A DNA stretch of 43,543 nucleotides. It comes from CAZCZU01 sp964503475. Lineage in GTDB: Bacteria > Pseudomonadota > Zetaproteobacteria > Mariprofundales > Mariprofundaceae. The stretch's first letter is position 1. Each line of letters starts with the position of its first letter. The stretch spans positions 1-43,543 of the forward strand of contig CAZCZU010000022.1 of assembly GCA_964503475.1 (NCBI GenBank). Reading direction: 5' to 3'. The notes below the pieces were generated by a model. It was not told the DNA's origin. It saw only the letters and a program-made list of their open reading frames with translations, and searched no databases. Below, piece by piece: positions 9,387 through 16,738 of the stretch. The translations under genes and the position numbers were made by a program.

Positions 9387-10043
9387 CTATCCTTGACTGC
9401 ACGCTTCGACAGCCTGACGCAGGCCATCGATTATAGGCTGGATTTGCGCCTTGCGGGTGGCAAAGCTGGCCGGATTGACGATCAGGCGACTGGAGATATC
9501 AAACAGCGTCGTCTCCTCGATCAGGCCATTGGCCCTGAGCGTGCCGCCCGTCTCGACCAGGTCAACGATGCGTTCGGCCATGCCGACCAGCGGCGCCAGC
9601 TCCATCGAACCATAGAGATGAATGATCTCGGCCTGTACCCCCTGTGTCAGGTAGTACTGCTCGGCCAGGTGATCGTATTTGGTGGCGACCCGGATGCGGC
9701 TGCCGCGTGCGGGGGTGCCGGCCTCAACCAGCGCTTTCGGGCCACAGACACAGAGGCGGCATTTGCCGATCTGGAGATCGAGCGGCTCGAAAACGTGCGG
9801 ACGGCTCTCCAGCAGCAGGTCGCGTCCGGCAATGCCGAGGTCGGCCGCACCCTGTTCGACATAGGTGCAGACATCGGCAGCACGGATGATCAGGAAGCGC
9901 ACACCATCCGGGCCATCGACCATCAGCTTGCGCGTAGTGGTAACATCCTCGACCGGCGTCAGGCCGGCTGCAGCCAGCAGCGGCAAGGTCTGCTCCAGGA
10001 TACGCCCCTTGGAGAGGGCAATGGTCAGGGTCTTGTCAGGCAT
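9387..10043 (-). CDS. hisG: ATP phosphoribosyltransferase HisG, short form
   Basis: 218 residues. HisG joins ATP and PRPP in the first, regulated step of histidine synthesis. It begins MPDKTLTIALSKGRILEQTLP and has the PRPP-site region LVDLVETGGTLRANGL. The length and the ending IDGLRQAVEA show the short form, which lacks the C-terminal regulatory ACT-like domain. Short HisG normally needs HisZ, a HisRS-like partner, which is not encoded in this window. The ATG at 10043 overlaps the murA stop by 8 nt. Confidence 0.95.
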   Translation of the reverse strand: MPDKTLTIALSKGRILEQTLPLLAAAGLTPVEDVTTTRKLMVDGPDGVRFLIIRAADVCTYVEQGAADLGIAGRDLLLESRPHVFEPLDLQIGKCRLCVCGPKALVEAGTPARGSRIRVATKYDHLAEQYYLTQGVQAEIIHLYGSMELAPLVGMAERIVDLVETGGTLRANGLIEETTLFDISSRLIVNPASFATRKAQIQPIIDGLRQAVEACSQG

Positions 10044-11331
10044 TCTGAACCGCTCCGGGCAGGAAATTTTCGCTGGCGCTGATGCGCTCGATATTGGCAC
10101 CGAGCTTCATCAGCTTCTCCTCGATGCGCTCGTAGCCGCGATCGATGTGGTAAACGCGCGAGATCGTCGTCGTGCCTTCGGCCGCCAGTCCTGCCAGTAC
10201 CAGGCTGGCCGATGCACGCAGATCGGTGGCCATCACCGGTGCGCCCGAGAGCCTGGCGACACCGCGTACCAGGGCCGTGTGCCCGTCGAGCTGAATGTCG
10301 GCGCCCATGCGCACCAGCTCCTGCACGTGCATGAAGCGGTTCTCGAAAATGGTCTCGCTGATCAGGCTGGAGCCCTCGGCCAGGCACATCATGGCCATGA
10401 ACTGCGCCTGCAGATCGGTCGGAAAACCGGGATGCGGTTTGGTATGGATGTTCACACCTTTCAGGCGTCCGTCGGCCTTGCAGCGAATCCACTCCTCACC
10501 GGTTTCGACAATGCCGCCCGCCTTGCGCACGCAGGCCAGGAATGCCTCCAGCGCCTGCGAATCGGCACCGGTAACGGTGACGTCACCGCCGGTGATCAGG
10601 CCGGCCGCCAGATAGGTGGCGGTCTCGATGCGGTCCGGGATGGTGGTGATGCTGCCGCCGCTGATCGATTCGACACCGCGGATGACGATGCGATTGGTGC
10701 CGTCGCCCTCGATATCGGCGCCAAGCCCGCGCAGCGATTCGGCCAGGTTGACCACCTCCGGTTCGCAGGCCGCGTTCTCCAGCACCGTTTCGCCTTTGGC
10801 CAGTACGGCCGCCATCATCAGGTTTTCGGTGCCGGTGACGGTGACCTGGTCGAAGAAGATGGTGGCGCCATGCAGGCCGTTCGGGGCTACTGCCTCGACA
10901 TCACCGTGCGAGACGGTGATCGTGGCACCCATCGCCTCCAGCCCTTTCAGGTGCAGGTCGATCGGGCGTGCGCCGATGGCGCAACCGCCCGGCAGGCTCA
11001 CTTTTGCATGGCCAAAACGGGTCAGCAGCGGTCCCAGTACCAGGGCCGAAGCGCGCATGGTCTTGACCAGTTCGTAGGGCGCCTCCGGCTTGGTGGCGGG
11101 GCGGGAGTCGATGTGCAGGCACTGCTGGTCGTCGTACATCACCTCGGCACCCTGGTAGGCGAGCAGGGTCATCATGGTGGTGATGTCGCGCAGATGCGGG
11201 ATACGGTGATAGACGACGGGACCATCGGCCAGGATGGCAGCAGCCAGCAACGGCAGAGCTGCATTCTTGGCGCCGCTCGCCTCAATCGTGCCGGTCAGCG
11301 GTACGCCGCCCTGTATCGTGATGTTGTCCAT
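10036..11331 (-). CDS. murA: UDP-N-acetylglucosamine 1-carboxyvinyltransferase MurA
   Basis: 431 residues. MurA adds enolpyruvate from PEP to UDP-GlcNAc, the first committed step of peptidoglycan synthesis. The start MDNITIQGGVPLTGTIEASGAKNAALP is the conserved opening with the UDP-GlcNAc lysine-asparagine (GAKNAAL). The catalytic loop is GGCAIGARPIDLH, so the fosfomycin-target Cys is present. Near the end GYERIEEKLMKLGA is typical. The start at 11331 (GGCGGG before it) is chosen over a long upstream extension that runs into the divergent thrB region. murA heads the his gene string. Confidence 0.96.
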   Translation of the reverse strand: MDNITIQGGVPLTGTIEASGAKNAALPLLAAAILADGPVVYHRIPHLRDITTMMTLLAYQGAEVMYDDQQCLHIDSRPATKPEAPYELVKTMRASALVLGPLLTRFGHAKVSLPGGCAIGARPIDLHLKGLEAMGATITVSHGDVEAVAPNGLHGATIFFDQVTVTGTENLMMAAVLAKGETVLENAACEPEVVNLAESLRGLGADIEGDGTNRIVIRGVESISGGSITTIPDRIETATYLAAGLITGGDVTVTGADSQALEAFLACVRKAGGIVETGEEWIRCKADGRLKGVNIHTKPHPGFPTDLQAQFMAMMCLAEGSSLISETIFENRFMHVQELVRMGADIQLDGHTALVRGVARLSGAPVMATDLRASASLVLAGLAAEGTTTISRVYHIDRGYERIEEKLMKLGANIERISASENFLPGAVQNA

Positions 11332-11519
11332 GCACCCGCCTTTGAATTCGAAAAGGATGCCCCGATCGCTCTCGACCGGGGATTCCGCGAAGCAGCGCAG
11401 GCTAACGGTTGCGGGGGGAGGGAACAACTCGCGTAAAGTACACCGCAAAAATGGCTTCAAAATGGCGTGGGAACCAGTTTGCCATGGCATTTTTTCGTCG
11501 GTCGCAGCATGCTTCGCCC
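11332..11519. promoter_or_regulatory. Divergent murA / thrB promoter region
   Basis: A 188-bp gap between murA (minus) and the homoserine kinase gene (plus). It must hold promoters in both directions. I do not see a convincing -35/-10 pair or repeat and give no exact sites. Confidence 0.4.
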
Positions 11520-12470
11520 ATGTCTGTCTACACCGAACTCTCCCATTCCGATATCGAGCGTATTCTCGGCGATTATACACTGGGCGCATTGCACGGCTTT
11601 GAAGGCATTGCCGCCGGTATCGAGAACAGCAACTTCTTTATCGATACCGATTCCGGGCGCTATGTGCTGACCATCTTCGAACGCATGAATGCGGAGGAGC
11701 TGCCCTATTTCATGCGGTTGATGAAGCACCTTTCACACCACGGGCTCTCCTGCCCCGACGTGATGGTGCGCAGGGACGAGTCGCTGCTTTTCGAGCTGGA
11801 GAACGGGGAGGAAAGCAAACAGGGATGCATCGTTTCATGCCTGTCCGGTCGTACCCTGGATGAGCTTAACATGGCCCAGCTACGCTCTTCCGGCCGGGCC
11901 CTGGCCCAGTTGCACCTGGCCGGAGCCGGCTTCAATCAGCATCGCGACAATCCGACCGGCATCGCATGGCTGGAGGAGACGATCGACGGCATGATGGCCG
12001 ATGTGCAGGAGCGGTATGGCGAGGGGGCGGCCCTGCTCCTCTATGACGAGATGAATTTCCAGCGCGAGATGCATGCCAAAGCGCCTAATCTGCCCAGGGG
12101 GGTGATCCACGGCGATCTTTTTGTCGACAACATCCTGTTCGAGGGCGATGAGGTTTCCGGCATCATCGATTTCTATTATGCCCATGATGCAGCCTATGCG
12201 ATGGATATCGCCATTTCGCTGAATGCACAGGCGGTGCTGCTGGGCGACGATGACCAGGCCCGTATGCAGGCGTTCCTGGATGGTTACGAATCGCTGCGTA
12301 GCCTCAGCGATATGGAGAAACAGGCACTATCCGGCCTGCTCCGGCTCGGCGCGCTGCGCTTCTGGACCTCACGCCTTTACGATGCCCTCTACCCGCGCGG
12401 CGGCGCGATGACCCAGACCAAGGATCCCGAGGAATACAGGCAGAAGCTGGTATTGCACCGTTCGGCATAG
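11520..12470 (+). CDS. thrB: Homoserine kinase, ThrB2 (APH-fold) type
   Basis: 316 residues, matching ThrB of the aminoglycoside-phosphotransferase fold used by many Pseudomonadota rather than the GHMP type. It phosphorylates homoserine for threonine synthesis. Opening MSVYTELSHSDIERILGDY and GIENSNFFIDT are typical. The catalytic loop is VIHGDLFVDNILF (HGD..N) near residue 195, and the metal Asp is in GIIDFYYA. Late LGALRFWTSRLYD is also family-typical. The ATG at 11520 gives the standard N-terminus; no strong Shine-Dalgarno is seen, and frame extends upstream to 11409. Confidence 0.9.
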   Translation: MSVYTELSHSDIERILGDYTLGALHGFEGIAAGIENSNFFIDTDSGRYVLTIFERMNAEELPYFMRLMKHLSHHGLSCPDVMVRRDESLLFELENGEESKQGCIVSCLSGRTLDELNMAQLRSSGRALAQLHLAGAGFNQHRDNPTGIAWLEETIDGMMADVQERYGEGAALLLYDEMNFQREMHAKAPNLPRGVIHGDLFVDNILFEGDEVSGIIDFYYAHDAAYAMDIAISLNAQAVLLGDDDQARMQAFLDGYESLRSLSDMEKQALSGLLRLGALRFWTSRLYDALYPRGGAMTQTKDPEEYRQKLVLHRSA

Positions 12471-12527
12471 TCCGTGGGCGGGCTTGCACGCCATTCGAAG
12501 CAAAGCCATAGTTAACCCATGGTTATT

Positions 12528-12541
12528 GCCGGCATGCCGGC
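12528..12541. promoter_or_regulatory. Perfect 14-bp palindrome upstream of the first mini-protein
   Basis: GCCGGCATGCCGGC is self-complementary and lies 15 nt before the start at 12556. A weaker TAACC-CAT-GGTTA repeat lies at 12513-12525. It could be an operator or the folded end of the thrB message. Inference only. Confidence 0.3.
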
Positions 12542-12555
12542 GACGGGGGTGAACA

Positions 12556-12915
12556 ATGGGAACTGCCAATATTGCCATTATCGGCCTGGGTCGGGCCGGC
12601 GAAGTCTTTCTTGAGCAGCTGATCCGGCGTGCGGATCTCGGCCTGAATATCGTCTGTGCGGTCGAGAAGGCAGCCAATTCCGGGCGTGAAAAAGCCGAGC
12701 AGAGCGGCATTGCCCTGCTCGATATCGACGATGTGGTCCGCTTCGACGTGGATATCGATTTCATTTTCAATCTGACCGGCGATCCGCAGGTGCAGGTGGA
12801 CCTGCTGGCCAAGCTGGCTGCGGACGGCAACGATCATACCGAAGTGGTTTCCGACAAGGTGCTCAAGGTGATCTGGAGCATCATGTCCGACAATCCGATT
12901 CCGGCCATGGCCTGA
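12556..12915 (+). CDS. Rossmann-like mini-protein, copy 1
   Basis: 119 residues, function unknown. The start MGTANIAIIGLGRAGEVFLEQL forms a beta strand followed by GLGRAG, an intact Rossmann dinucleotide-binding glycine pattern. A second strand NIVCAVEKAA, then FIFNLTGDPQVQVDL and DHTEVVSDKVLKVIW follow. This resembles the Rossmann-like module found at the N-terminus of some sensor kinases and regulators of environmental bacteria (strand with LTGD, then DHT...W), here standing alone. GGGGGTG precedes the ATG. It is followed by two close paralogues, and lies 85 nt after thrB. It has no catalytic domain of a dehydrogenase. No Pho-type repeat is seen before this copy. Confidence 0.75.
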   Translation: MGTANIAIIGLGRAGEVFLEQLIRRADLGLNIVCAVEKAANSGREKAEQSGIALLDIDDVVRFDVDIDFIFNLTGDPQVQVDLLAKLAADGNDHTEVVSDKVLKVIWSIMSDNPIPAMA

Positions 12916-12971
12916 GCGTATCATCCGATGGGCGCTGGAAATCACGCATGCTGTTTAGCGCATTTGCGCGA

Positions 12972-13000
12972 TTGACCATATCGCAAGAGTGGGCATTGTT
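12972..13000 (+). promoter_or_regulatory. Possible promoter of mini-protein copy 2
   Basis: TTGACC at 12972 and ATTGTT at 12995 are spaced 17 nt. The -10 is poor. A GCGCA-TT-TGCGC hairpin lies just upstream (12958-12969). The gap between copies 1 and 2 is 121 bp, enough for its own promoter. Confidence 0.25.
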
Positions 13001-13036
13001 CTAGCACTGGATATTTCCGTTCTTGAGAGGGCAGGT

Positions 13037-13393
13037 ATGGAATATGAAAATATCGCGATTGTCGGGCTTGAGCATCAGGGAGAGCTGCTGCTCGAATGGC
13101 TGATTAGCCAGGGAAAGCAGGGGCCGAATCTGGTCTGTGCCGTTGCCATGAAGGGTGGTGCCGGGCGGCACCGGGCCGAGGCGCGCGGGGTCGCACTCGT
13201 CGATCTGGCGTCCCTTGTCCGCCTCAGCGATGGTATCGATATTATTTTCGACCTGACCAGCGATGCGGAGCTGCAGGAGCATCTGCACCTGTCGCTTGCC
13301 AGGGGCGGCAATCATCAAACCCGCCTTCTGTCGGGGGATGCGACTGAAATCATCCGCTTTCTGCAGGGCAGAAAGCAGCAAACGGTTGCGTGA
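13037..13393 (+). CDS. Rossmann-like mini-protein, copy 2
   Basis: 118 residues, function unknown, close paralogue of copy 3 and more distant from copy 1. It starts MEYENIAIVGLEHQGELLLEWL. The position of the second glycine of the GxGxxG loop is changed (GLEHQG), so classic NAD(P) binding is doubtful. Further shared blocks are LVCAVAMKGGAGRHRAEARG and GIDIIFDLTSDAELQEHL. The ATG at 13037 is preferred over a frame extension to 12989 because GAGAGG lies 6 nt before it and the paralogues start at the same place. Confidence 0.75.
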   Translation: MEYENIAIVGLEHQGELLLEWLISQGKQGPNLVCAVAMKGGAGRHRAEARGVALVDLASLVRLSDGIDIIFDLTSDAELQEHLHLSLARGGNHQTRLLSGDATEIIRFLQGRKQQTVA

Positions 13394-13424
13394 ACGGCAC
13401 GATTCCTGCCGTAAGCGATATCCC

Positions 13425-13469
13425 GTGTCACATGGGTGTCCCAAACGTGTCATATAGCCCTGTTTTAAT
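13425..13469 (+). promoter_or_regulatory. PhoB-box-like triple repeat and -10 before mini-protein copy 3
   Basis: Three TGTC units lie at exactly 11-nt period: GTGTCAC (13425), GTGTCCC (13436), GTGTCAT (13447). They match the PhoB half-site CTGTCAT with 4-nt spacers. Ten nt after the last unit is TTTAAT (13464-13469), a five-of-six -10. This is the arrangement of PhoB-activated promoters, where the box replaces the -35. The orientation points to the gene at 13512. Confidence 0.65.
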
Positions 13470-13511
13470 TGTGCCTATGAGGGGCAACAATCAGAAACAG
13501 GAGATTTCGAC

Positions 13512-13871
13512 ATGCGGAATACCAATATTGCCATCGTAGGTCTGGAGCATCAGGGCGAGCTTTTGCTTGAGTGGCTCATCGGATGTGGTGATGAGGGCCC
13601 GAATATTGTCTGTGCTGTTGCGATGAAGAGCGGTGCCGGGCGGCACCGCGCCGATGCCCGGGGTATCGCTCTGGTCGATTTCGACCGGCTGATCCGCCTG
13701 AGCGACGGAATCGATATTGTCTTTGACCTTTCCGGAGATTCCGAATTGAGGGTGCGCGTGCATCAGGCTCTGGCAGCCTGCGGGAATCACCATACCCAGA
13801 TTCTGTCGGCGCGTGCCCTGCGCATGATCGGGCTTCTGCAGACGGAACAAACCCGAAGACGCGCAGCCTGA
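13512..13871 (+). CDS. Rossmann-like mini-protein, copy 3 (probable Pho-regulon member)
   Basis: 119 residues, function unknown. Over the first 75 residues it is very like copy 2 (NIAIVGLEHQGELLLEWLI, AVAMKSGAGRHRADARG, LIRLSDGIDIVFDL) and diverges at the C-terminus (QTEQTRRRAA). As in copy 2 the glycine loop is GLEHQG rather than GLGRAG. AGGAG lies 8 nt before the ATG. Its own promoter region carries a triple PhoB-type box, so expression should rise on phosphate limitation. It may bind a nucleotide-like ligand or a partner protein; this is a guess from fold alone. Confidence 0.75.
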   Translation: MRNTNIAIVGLEHQGELLLEWLIGCGDEGPNIVCAVAMKSGAGRHRADARGIALVDFDRLIRLSDGIDIVFDLSGDSELRVRVHQALAACGNHHTQILSARALRMIGLLQTEQTRRRAA

Positions 13872-13907
13872 TTCGGCCGATCGCCCCGTACCGGGCCTTG
13901 CCGGGAA

Positions 13908-14636
13908 TCAGCGGCTGCCAAACACCCGTTTGAGCAGCCGGCTGGTCCAGCGCCCGGGGTTGTGGCGAATGTCGGCCTCCTCTTTGGCCAGATAATAGAA
14001 GATGCCGTGGATGCCGCGCTTGACGACATGGTCGTCCAGTTGGGCTTTCACATCCGGCACGAAGGGGAGCGAGCGGTAACGACCCATGACCCGGTCGTAG
14101 GCGCGTACGGCGCCGACCCGGGCCAGTGCCTTGTCGACGATCGGCCGCATTTCGCGGGCCAGGCCCGGCCCCATCTTCTGCTCGAAATAGCGGGTGGCTG
14201 CATCATCCGGGCCGTTGTAGATGCGTTTGACATCGGCAAACGTCATCTGCCGGATCGCCTGCACGAAGAGCGCTTTCGCCTTCGGCGTGGTCGCTTCGGC
14301 GGCCCGGTTCAGTTTCAGCTCCAGATCATCGAGCAGGGCCGACTGGCCGATGCTCCGCAGTGCATTGCGCACCTTGTTCAGCTCACGCGGCAGGGGGATG
14401 TGAATGGCGCGATCGTTGTTGAAGCCGTTGACGCGTCCGAGCTTCTGCACGACGTTGCGGGTGCCGGAATCGAGCGCCTCTTTGAAGGCGTTGCTGATCT
14501 CCTGACTGGAAGGCTGTTGCTGTGCTGGCAGGAAGGAGCCGAGCAGATTGCTGCCCTCTTTCAGCCAGTCGTTGCCCGCAAGGGCTGTGCCCGGCAGAAG
14601 CATCAGCAGTGCCAGGGTGATGATCCATGGTCGCAA
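13908..14636 (-). CDS. DUF4197 family exported protein
   Basis: 242 residues with a clear signal peptide (MRPWIITLALLMLLPGTALA, then GN) and so periplasmic. The mature part is alpha-helical and matches DUF4197: NAFKEALDSGTRNVVQKLG, FNNDRAIHIPLP, NGPDDAATRYFEQKM and the C-terminal GIFYYLAKEEADIRHNPG. Function unknown. The start is a TTG at 14636 with GGGAG 6-7 nt upstream; no ATG in frame gives the full signal peptide. It begins directly after the nfeD stop and so belongs to that operon. Confidence 0.85.
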   Translation of the reverse strand: MRPWIITLALLMLLPGTALAGNDWLKEGSNLLGSFLPAQQQPSSQEISNAFKEALDSGTRNVVQKLGRVNGFNNDRAIHIPLPRELNKVRNALRSIGQSALLDDLELKLNRAAEATTPKAKALFVQAIRQMTFADVKRIYNGPDDAATRYFEQKMGPGLAREMRPIVDKALARVGAVRAYDRVMGRYRSLPFVPDVKAQLDDHVVKRGIHGIFYYLAKEEADIRHNPGRWTSRLLKRVFGSR

Positions 14637-14637
14637 T

Positions 14638-15132
14638 TTATTCTCCCTCGGCTACGGCATGGTGGCGGCGCACGCGGAAGATACCGGCGTCGACCGATAC
14701 CACCTCCACCTTTTCTCCCATCGCGATCTCTTTTTCGGCGACCGCATCGTCAAGCTCCACCCGCCATTCGATGCCGGAGTAGCGGGTGGTGCCGGGTGCG
14801 ACGTGCGAGATGGGCTGTTGAAGACGGAAGGTGTGGCCAATCAGGTCACTGGTCGGCGTATGTGAGACGGTGGTGTTATCCTGGATACGTTTGAACGGCT
14901 TCCAAAGCAGCACGGCACTTGCCGAGGAGCAGACGGCAAAGCCGCCGATGCCGGCCAGCCAGGTGCCGGGCAGCAGGCCGAGGCTCATCAGGCCGCCGGT
15001 CAGCACGGCACCGATGCCGGCGAAGAGCAGGACACCCGAGGCCATGCCGAAGGCGAGGACCTCGATGGCCAGCAGGATAAAGCCGAGCAGGAACCAGAAC
15101 GTGGCCAGGTGGGCGTTGAGGTAGGCGATCAT
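14638..15132 (-). CDS. NfeD-family membrane protein (short form)
   Basis: 164 residues. Three or four N-terminal membrane segments (LATFWFLLGFILLAIEVLAFG, then GVLLFAGIGAVLTGG and LAGIGGFAVCSS) are followed by an OB-fold domain with SDLIGHTFRL, YSGIEWRVELDD and GEKVEVVSVDAGIFRV. This is the short NfeD type with no ClpP-like serine protease. Such proteins pair with SPFH/stomatin proteins in membrane-domain or protein quality roles; the SPFH gene ends 3 nt before this start region, in line with that. Confidence 0.9.
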   Translation of the reverse strand: MIAYLNAHLATFWFLLGFILLAIEVLAFGMASGVLLFAGIGAVLTGGLMSLGLLPGTWLAGIGGFAVCSSASAVLLWKPFKRIQDNTTVSHTPTSDLIGHTFRLQQPISHVAPGTTRYSGIEWRVELDDAVAEKEIAMGEKVEVVSVDAGIFRVRRHHAVAEGE

Positions 15133-15135
15133 CGA

Positions 15136-16137
15136 TCAGGCTCCCGGCGCATCCTTGCCGGAGAAGGCTTCGCTCTTGTTCATGGCGGTGACAATGGCAA
15201 TCGCCTCGGCCACCGTATTGCCGGCCTCGCTGTTGGCGTTATCCATCAGCACCACGGTCGACTCCCTGGCGATGGCCTGCTTGGCACCAATGGCCTGGGT
15301 GGCGAGGTCGAGTTGCACCGCCTTCTGGCCTTCGGCCGTGATGGCGGATTCGCCGACCAGGCGCAGCGCCTTGGCCTTGGCCTCGGCCACCATCTCGATG
15401 GCACGTGCCTCACCCTCGGCATTAAGAATCTGCTCGGCCCGGTCCGCTTCGGCGGCCAGTACCTGGGCCTGCTTTTCGCCCTCGGCGACGTTGATGGCCG
15501 ACTGGCGTTCGCCTTCCGATTCGAGGATGACGGCACGCTTCTCGCGCTCGGCCTTCATCTGCCGCTCCATCGCCTCCAGCACGCTGCGCGGCGGGGTGAT
15601 ATCCTTGATTTCGTAGCGCAGCACCTGCACGCCCCAGGGCTCGGCCGCCTGGTTGATCGAATTGACGATGGCGACATTGAGCGCATCGCGCTCCTCGAAG
15701 GTTTTGTCGAGATCCATTTTGCCGATCTCGGAGCGCATCGTCGTCTGGGCCAGCTGGGTGACGGCGAAGGTATACTCCTCCACACCGTAGCTCGCCTTGT
15801 AGGGATCGAGAACCTTCAGGTAGAGCACGCCGTCCACCGTCAGGCCGATGTTGTCCTTGGTGATAGCGGCCTGGCTCGGCACGTCGATCGCCTGCTCTTT
15901 AAGGGAACGGTCGTAGGCGATGCGGTCGATGAAGGGGACAATGAAGTTGAGCCCCGCCACCAGCGAGGTGCGGTATTTGCCGAAGCGCTCGATGACGAAG
16001 GCGCGGTTCTGCGGCACGAACAGGATCGATGCCTTGAGCAGTACCAGTACGACAACGGCCAGGCCCGTCCAGACACTGAAAATGATGCCGAAGACCTGCT
16101 CGATCTGCGGGTCGATACCATTGATATTCATGTTCAT
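15136..16137 (-). CDS. SPFH/Band 7 (stomatin/QmcA-like) protein
   Basis: 333 residues. One N-terminal membrane segment (IIFSVWTGLAVVVLVLLKASILFVP) leads into the Band 7 domain: QNRAFVIERFGKYRTSLVAGLNFIVPF, TKDNIGLTVDGVLYLKV, RSEIGKMDLDKTFEERD and GVQVLRYEIKDITPP. A long Ala/Glu-rich coiled coil (residues 190-280) follows and drives oligomer formation in the family. Forms membrane microdomain assemblies with its NfeD partner. The ATG at 16137 has GGGAGG 10 nt before it; an extension to 16161 is less likely. Confidence 0.9.
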   Translation of the reverse strand: MNMNINGIDPQIEQVFGIIFSVWTGLAVVVLVLLKASILFVPQNRAFVIERFGKYRTSLVAGLNFIVPFIDRIAYDRSLKEQAIDVPSQAAITKDNIGLTVDGVLYLKVLDPYKASYGVEEYTFAVTQLAQTTMRSEIGKMDLDKTFEERDALNVAIVNSINQAAEPWGVQVLRYEIKDITPPRSVLEAMERQMKAEREKRAVILESEGERQSAINVAEGEKQAQVLAAEADRAEQILNAEGEARAIEMVAEAKAKALRLVGESAITAEGQKAVQLDLATQAIGAKQAIARESTVVLMDNANSEAGNTVAEAIAIVTAMNKSEAFSGKDAPGA

Positions 16138-16213
16138 GCGATGCAATCCTCCCGTCCGCAAGTTGAGTGAACAAAATAGACGGGTTCGACGTTAATGGAA
16201 AGGGCGGAAGCCT

Positions 16214-16672
16214 TTAGTGATGAATGACATAGTTGCCGCTCATGTGCACGGCCGTTCCCTGCGCACCGGCGATTTCGATCTGCAGTGCGATGCGGGCCTT
16301 GCCGCGCCGTTCGAACAGGCGCAGGGCCCGCTCAAATGCGGCTTCCGATGCAAGCCTGCACGTGGCCCGAATGGCGCCGGTGACCGGAGCCAGGTATTCG
16401 GTATCGCTCTGCTGGATGACGATGTGGGCGGCAAGACCGCGCTGCTGCAGTTGCGTCCAGATCAGACTCCAGCCGGTCAGGACGGCCACGCAGTAAAGGC
16501 TGCCGCCGAAGGCGGTGCTTTTATGGTTGATGTTGGGGGCCAGCGGGGCCTGCAGGGTCACTTGAGATGCGGAAGCATCGATAACTGATAACTCCATCGC
16601 CCGGCTTAGCGGAATCTCATGGTGCAGTGTCTGCTCCAGCGTTTCTGGCTTCATGGTGAGATTGAACGGCAT
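16214..16672 (-). CDS. YiiD C-terminal-domain thioesterase-like protein
   Basis: 152 residues with a hotdog-type fold. The segment NINHKSTAFGGSLYCVAVLTGW is the mark of the YiiD_C putative thioesterase family, in which HKSTAFGGS forms the active-site loop. The rest (QQSDTEYLAPVTG, RGKARIALQIEI) also fits. Substrate unknown. AGGAG lies 3 nt before the ATG at 16672; an ATG at 16654 is an alternative. Lies downstream of htpG but is separated by a strong terminator. Confidence 0.8.
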   Translation of the reverse strand: MPFNLTMKPETLEQTLHHEIPLSRAMELSVIDASASQVTLQAPLAPNINHKSTAFGGSLYCVAVLTGWSLIWTQLQQRGLAAHIVIQQSDTEYLAPVTGAIRATCRLASEAAFERALRLFERRGKARIALQIEIAGAQGTAVHMSGNYVIHH

Positions 16673-16686
16673 GCGCTCCTGCCGGT

Positions 16687-16734
16687 CAATAAAAAAGGCG
16701 GCGACTGCTTGATCGGGTCGCAGGTCGCCGCCTT
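16687..16734 (-). terminator. Intrinsic terminator of htpG
   Basis: Minus-strand stem AAGGCGGCGAC (16734-16724) pairs with GTCGCCGCCTT (16705-16695), an 11-bp perfect stem with an 18-nt loop, followed by a T run (16696-16688). It sits 5 nt after the htpG stop. Confidence 0.9.
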
Positions 16735-16738
16735 GGGC

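Noticed and set aside
10036..11589. Upstream extension of murA to 11589
   Set aside because: Extension has no homologous-looking sequence, overlaps the divergent thrB gene; the ATG at 11331 gives the standard start.
15109..16170. 353-codon plus-strand ORF opposite the SPFH gene
   Set aside because: Antisense shadow of the SPFH gene with composition unlike real proteins.
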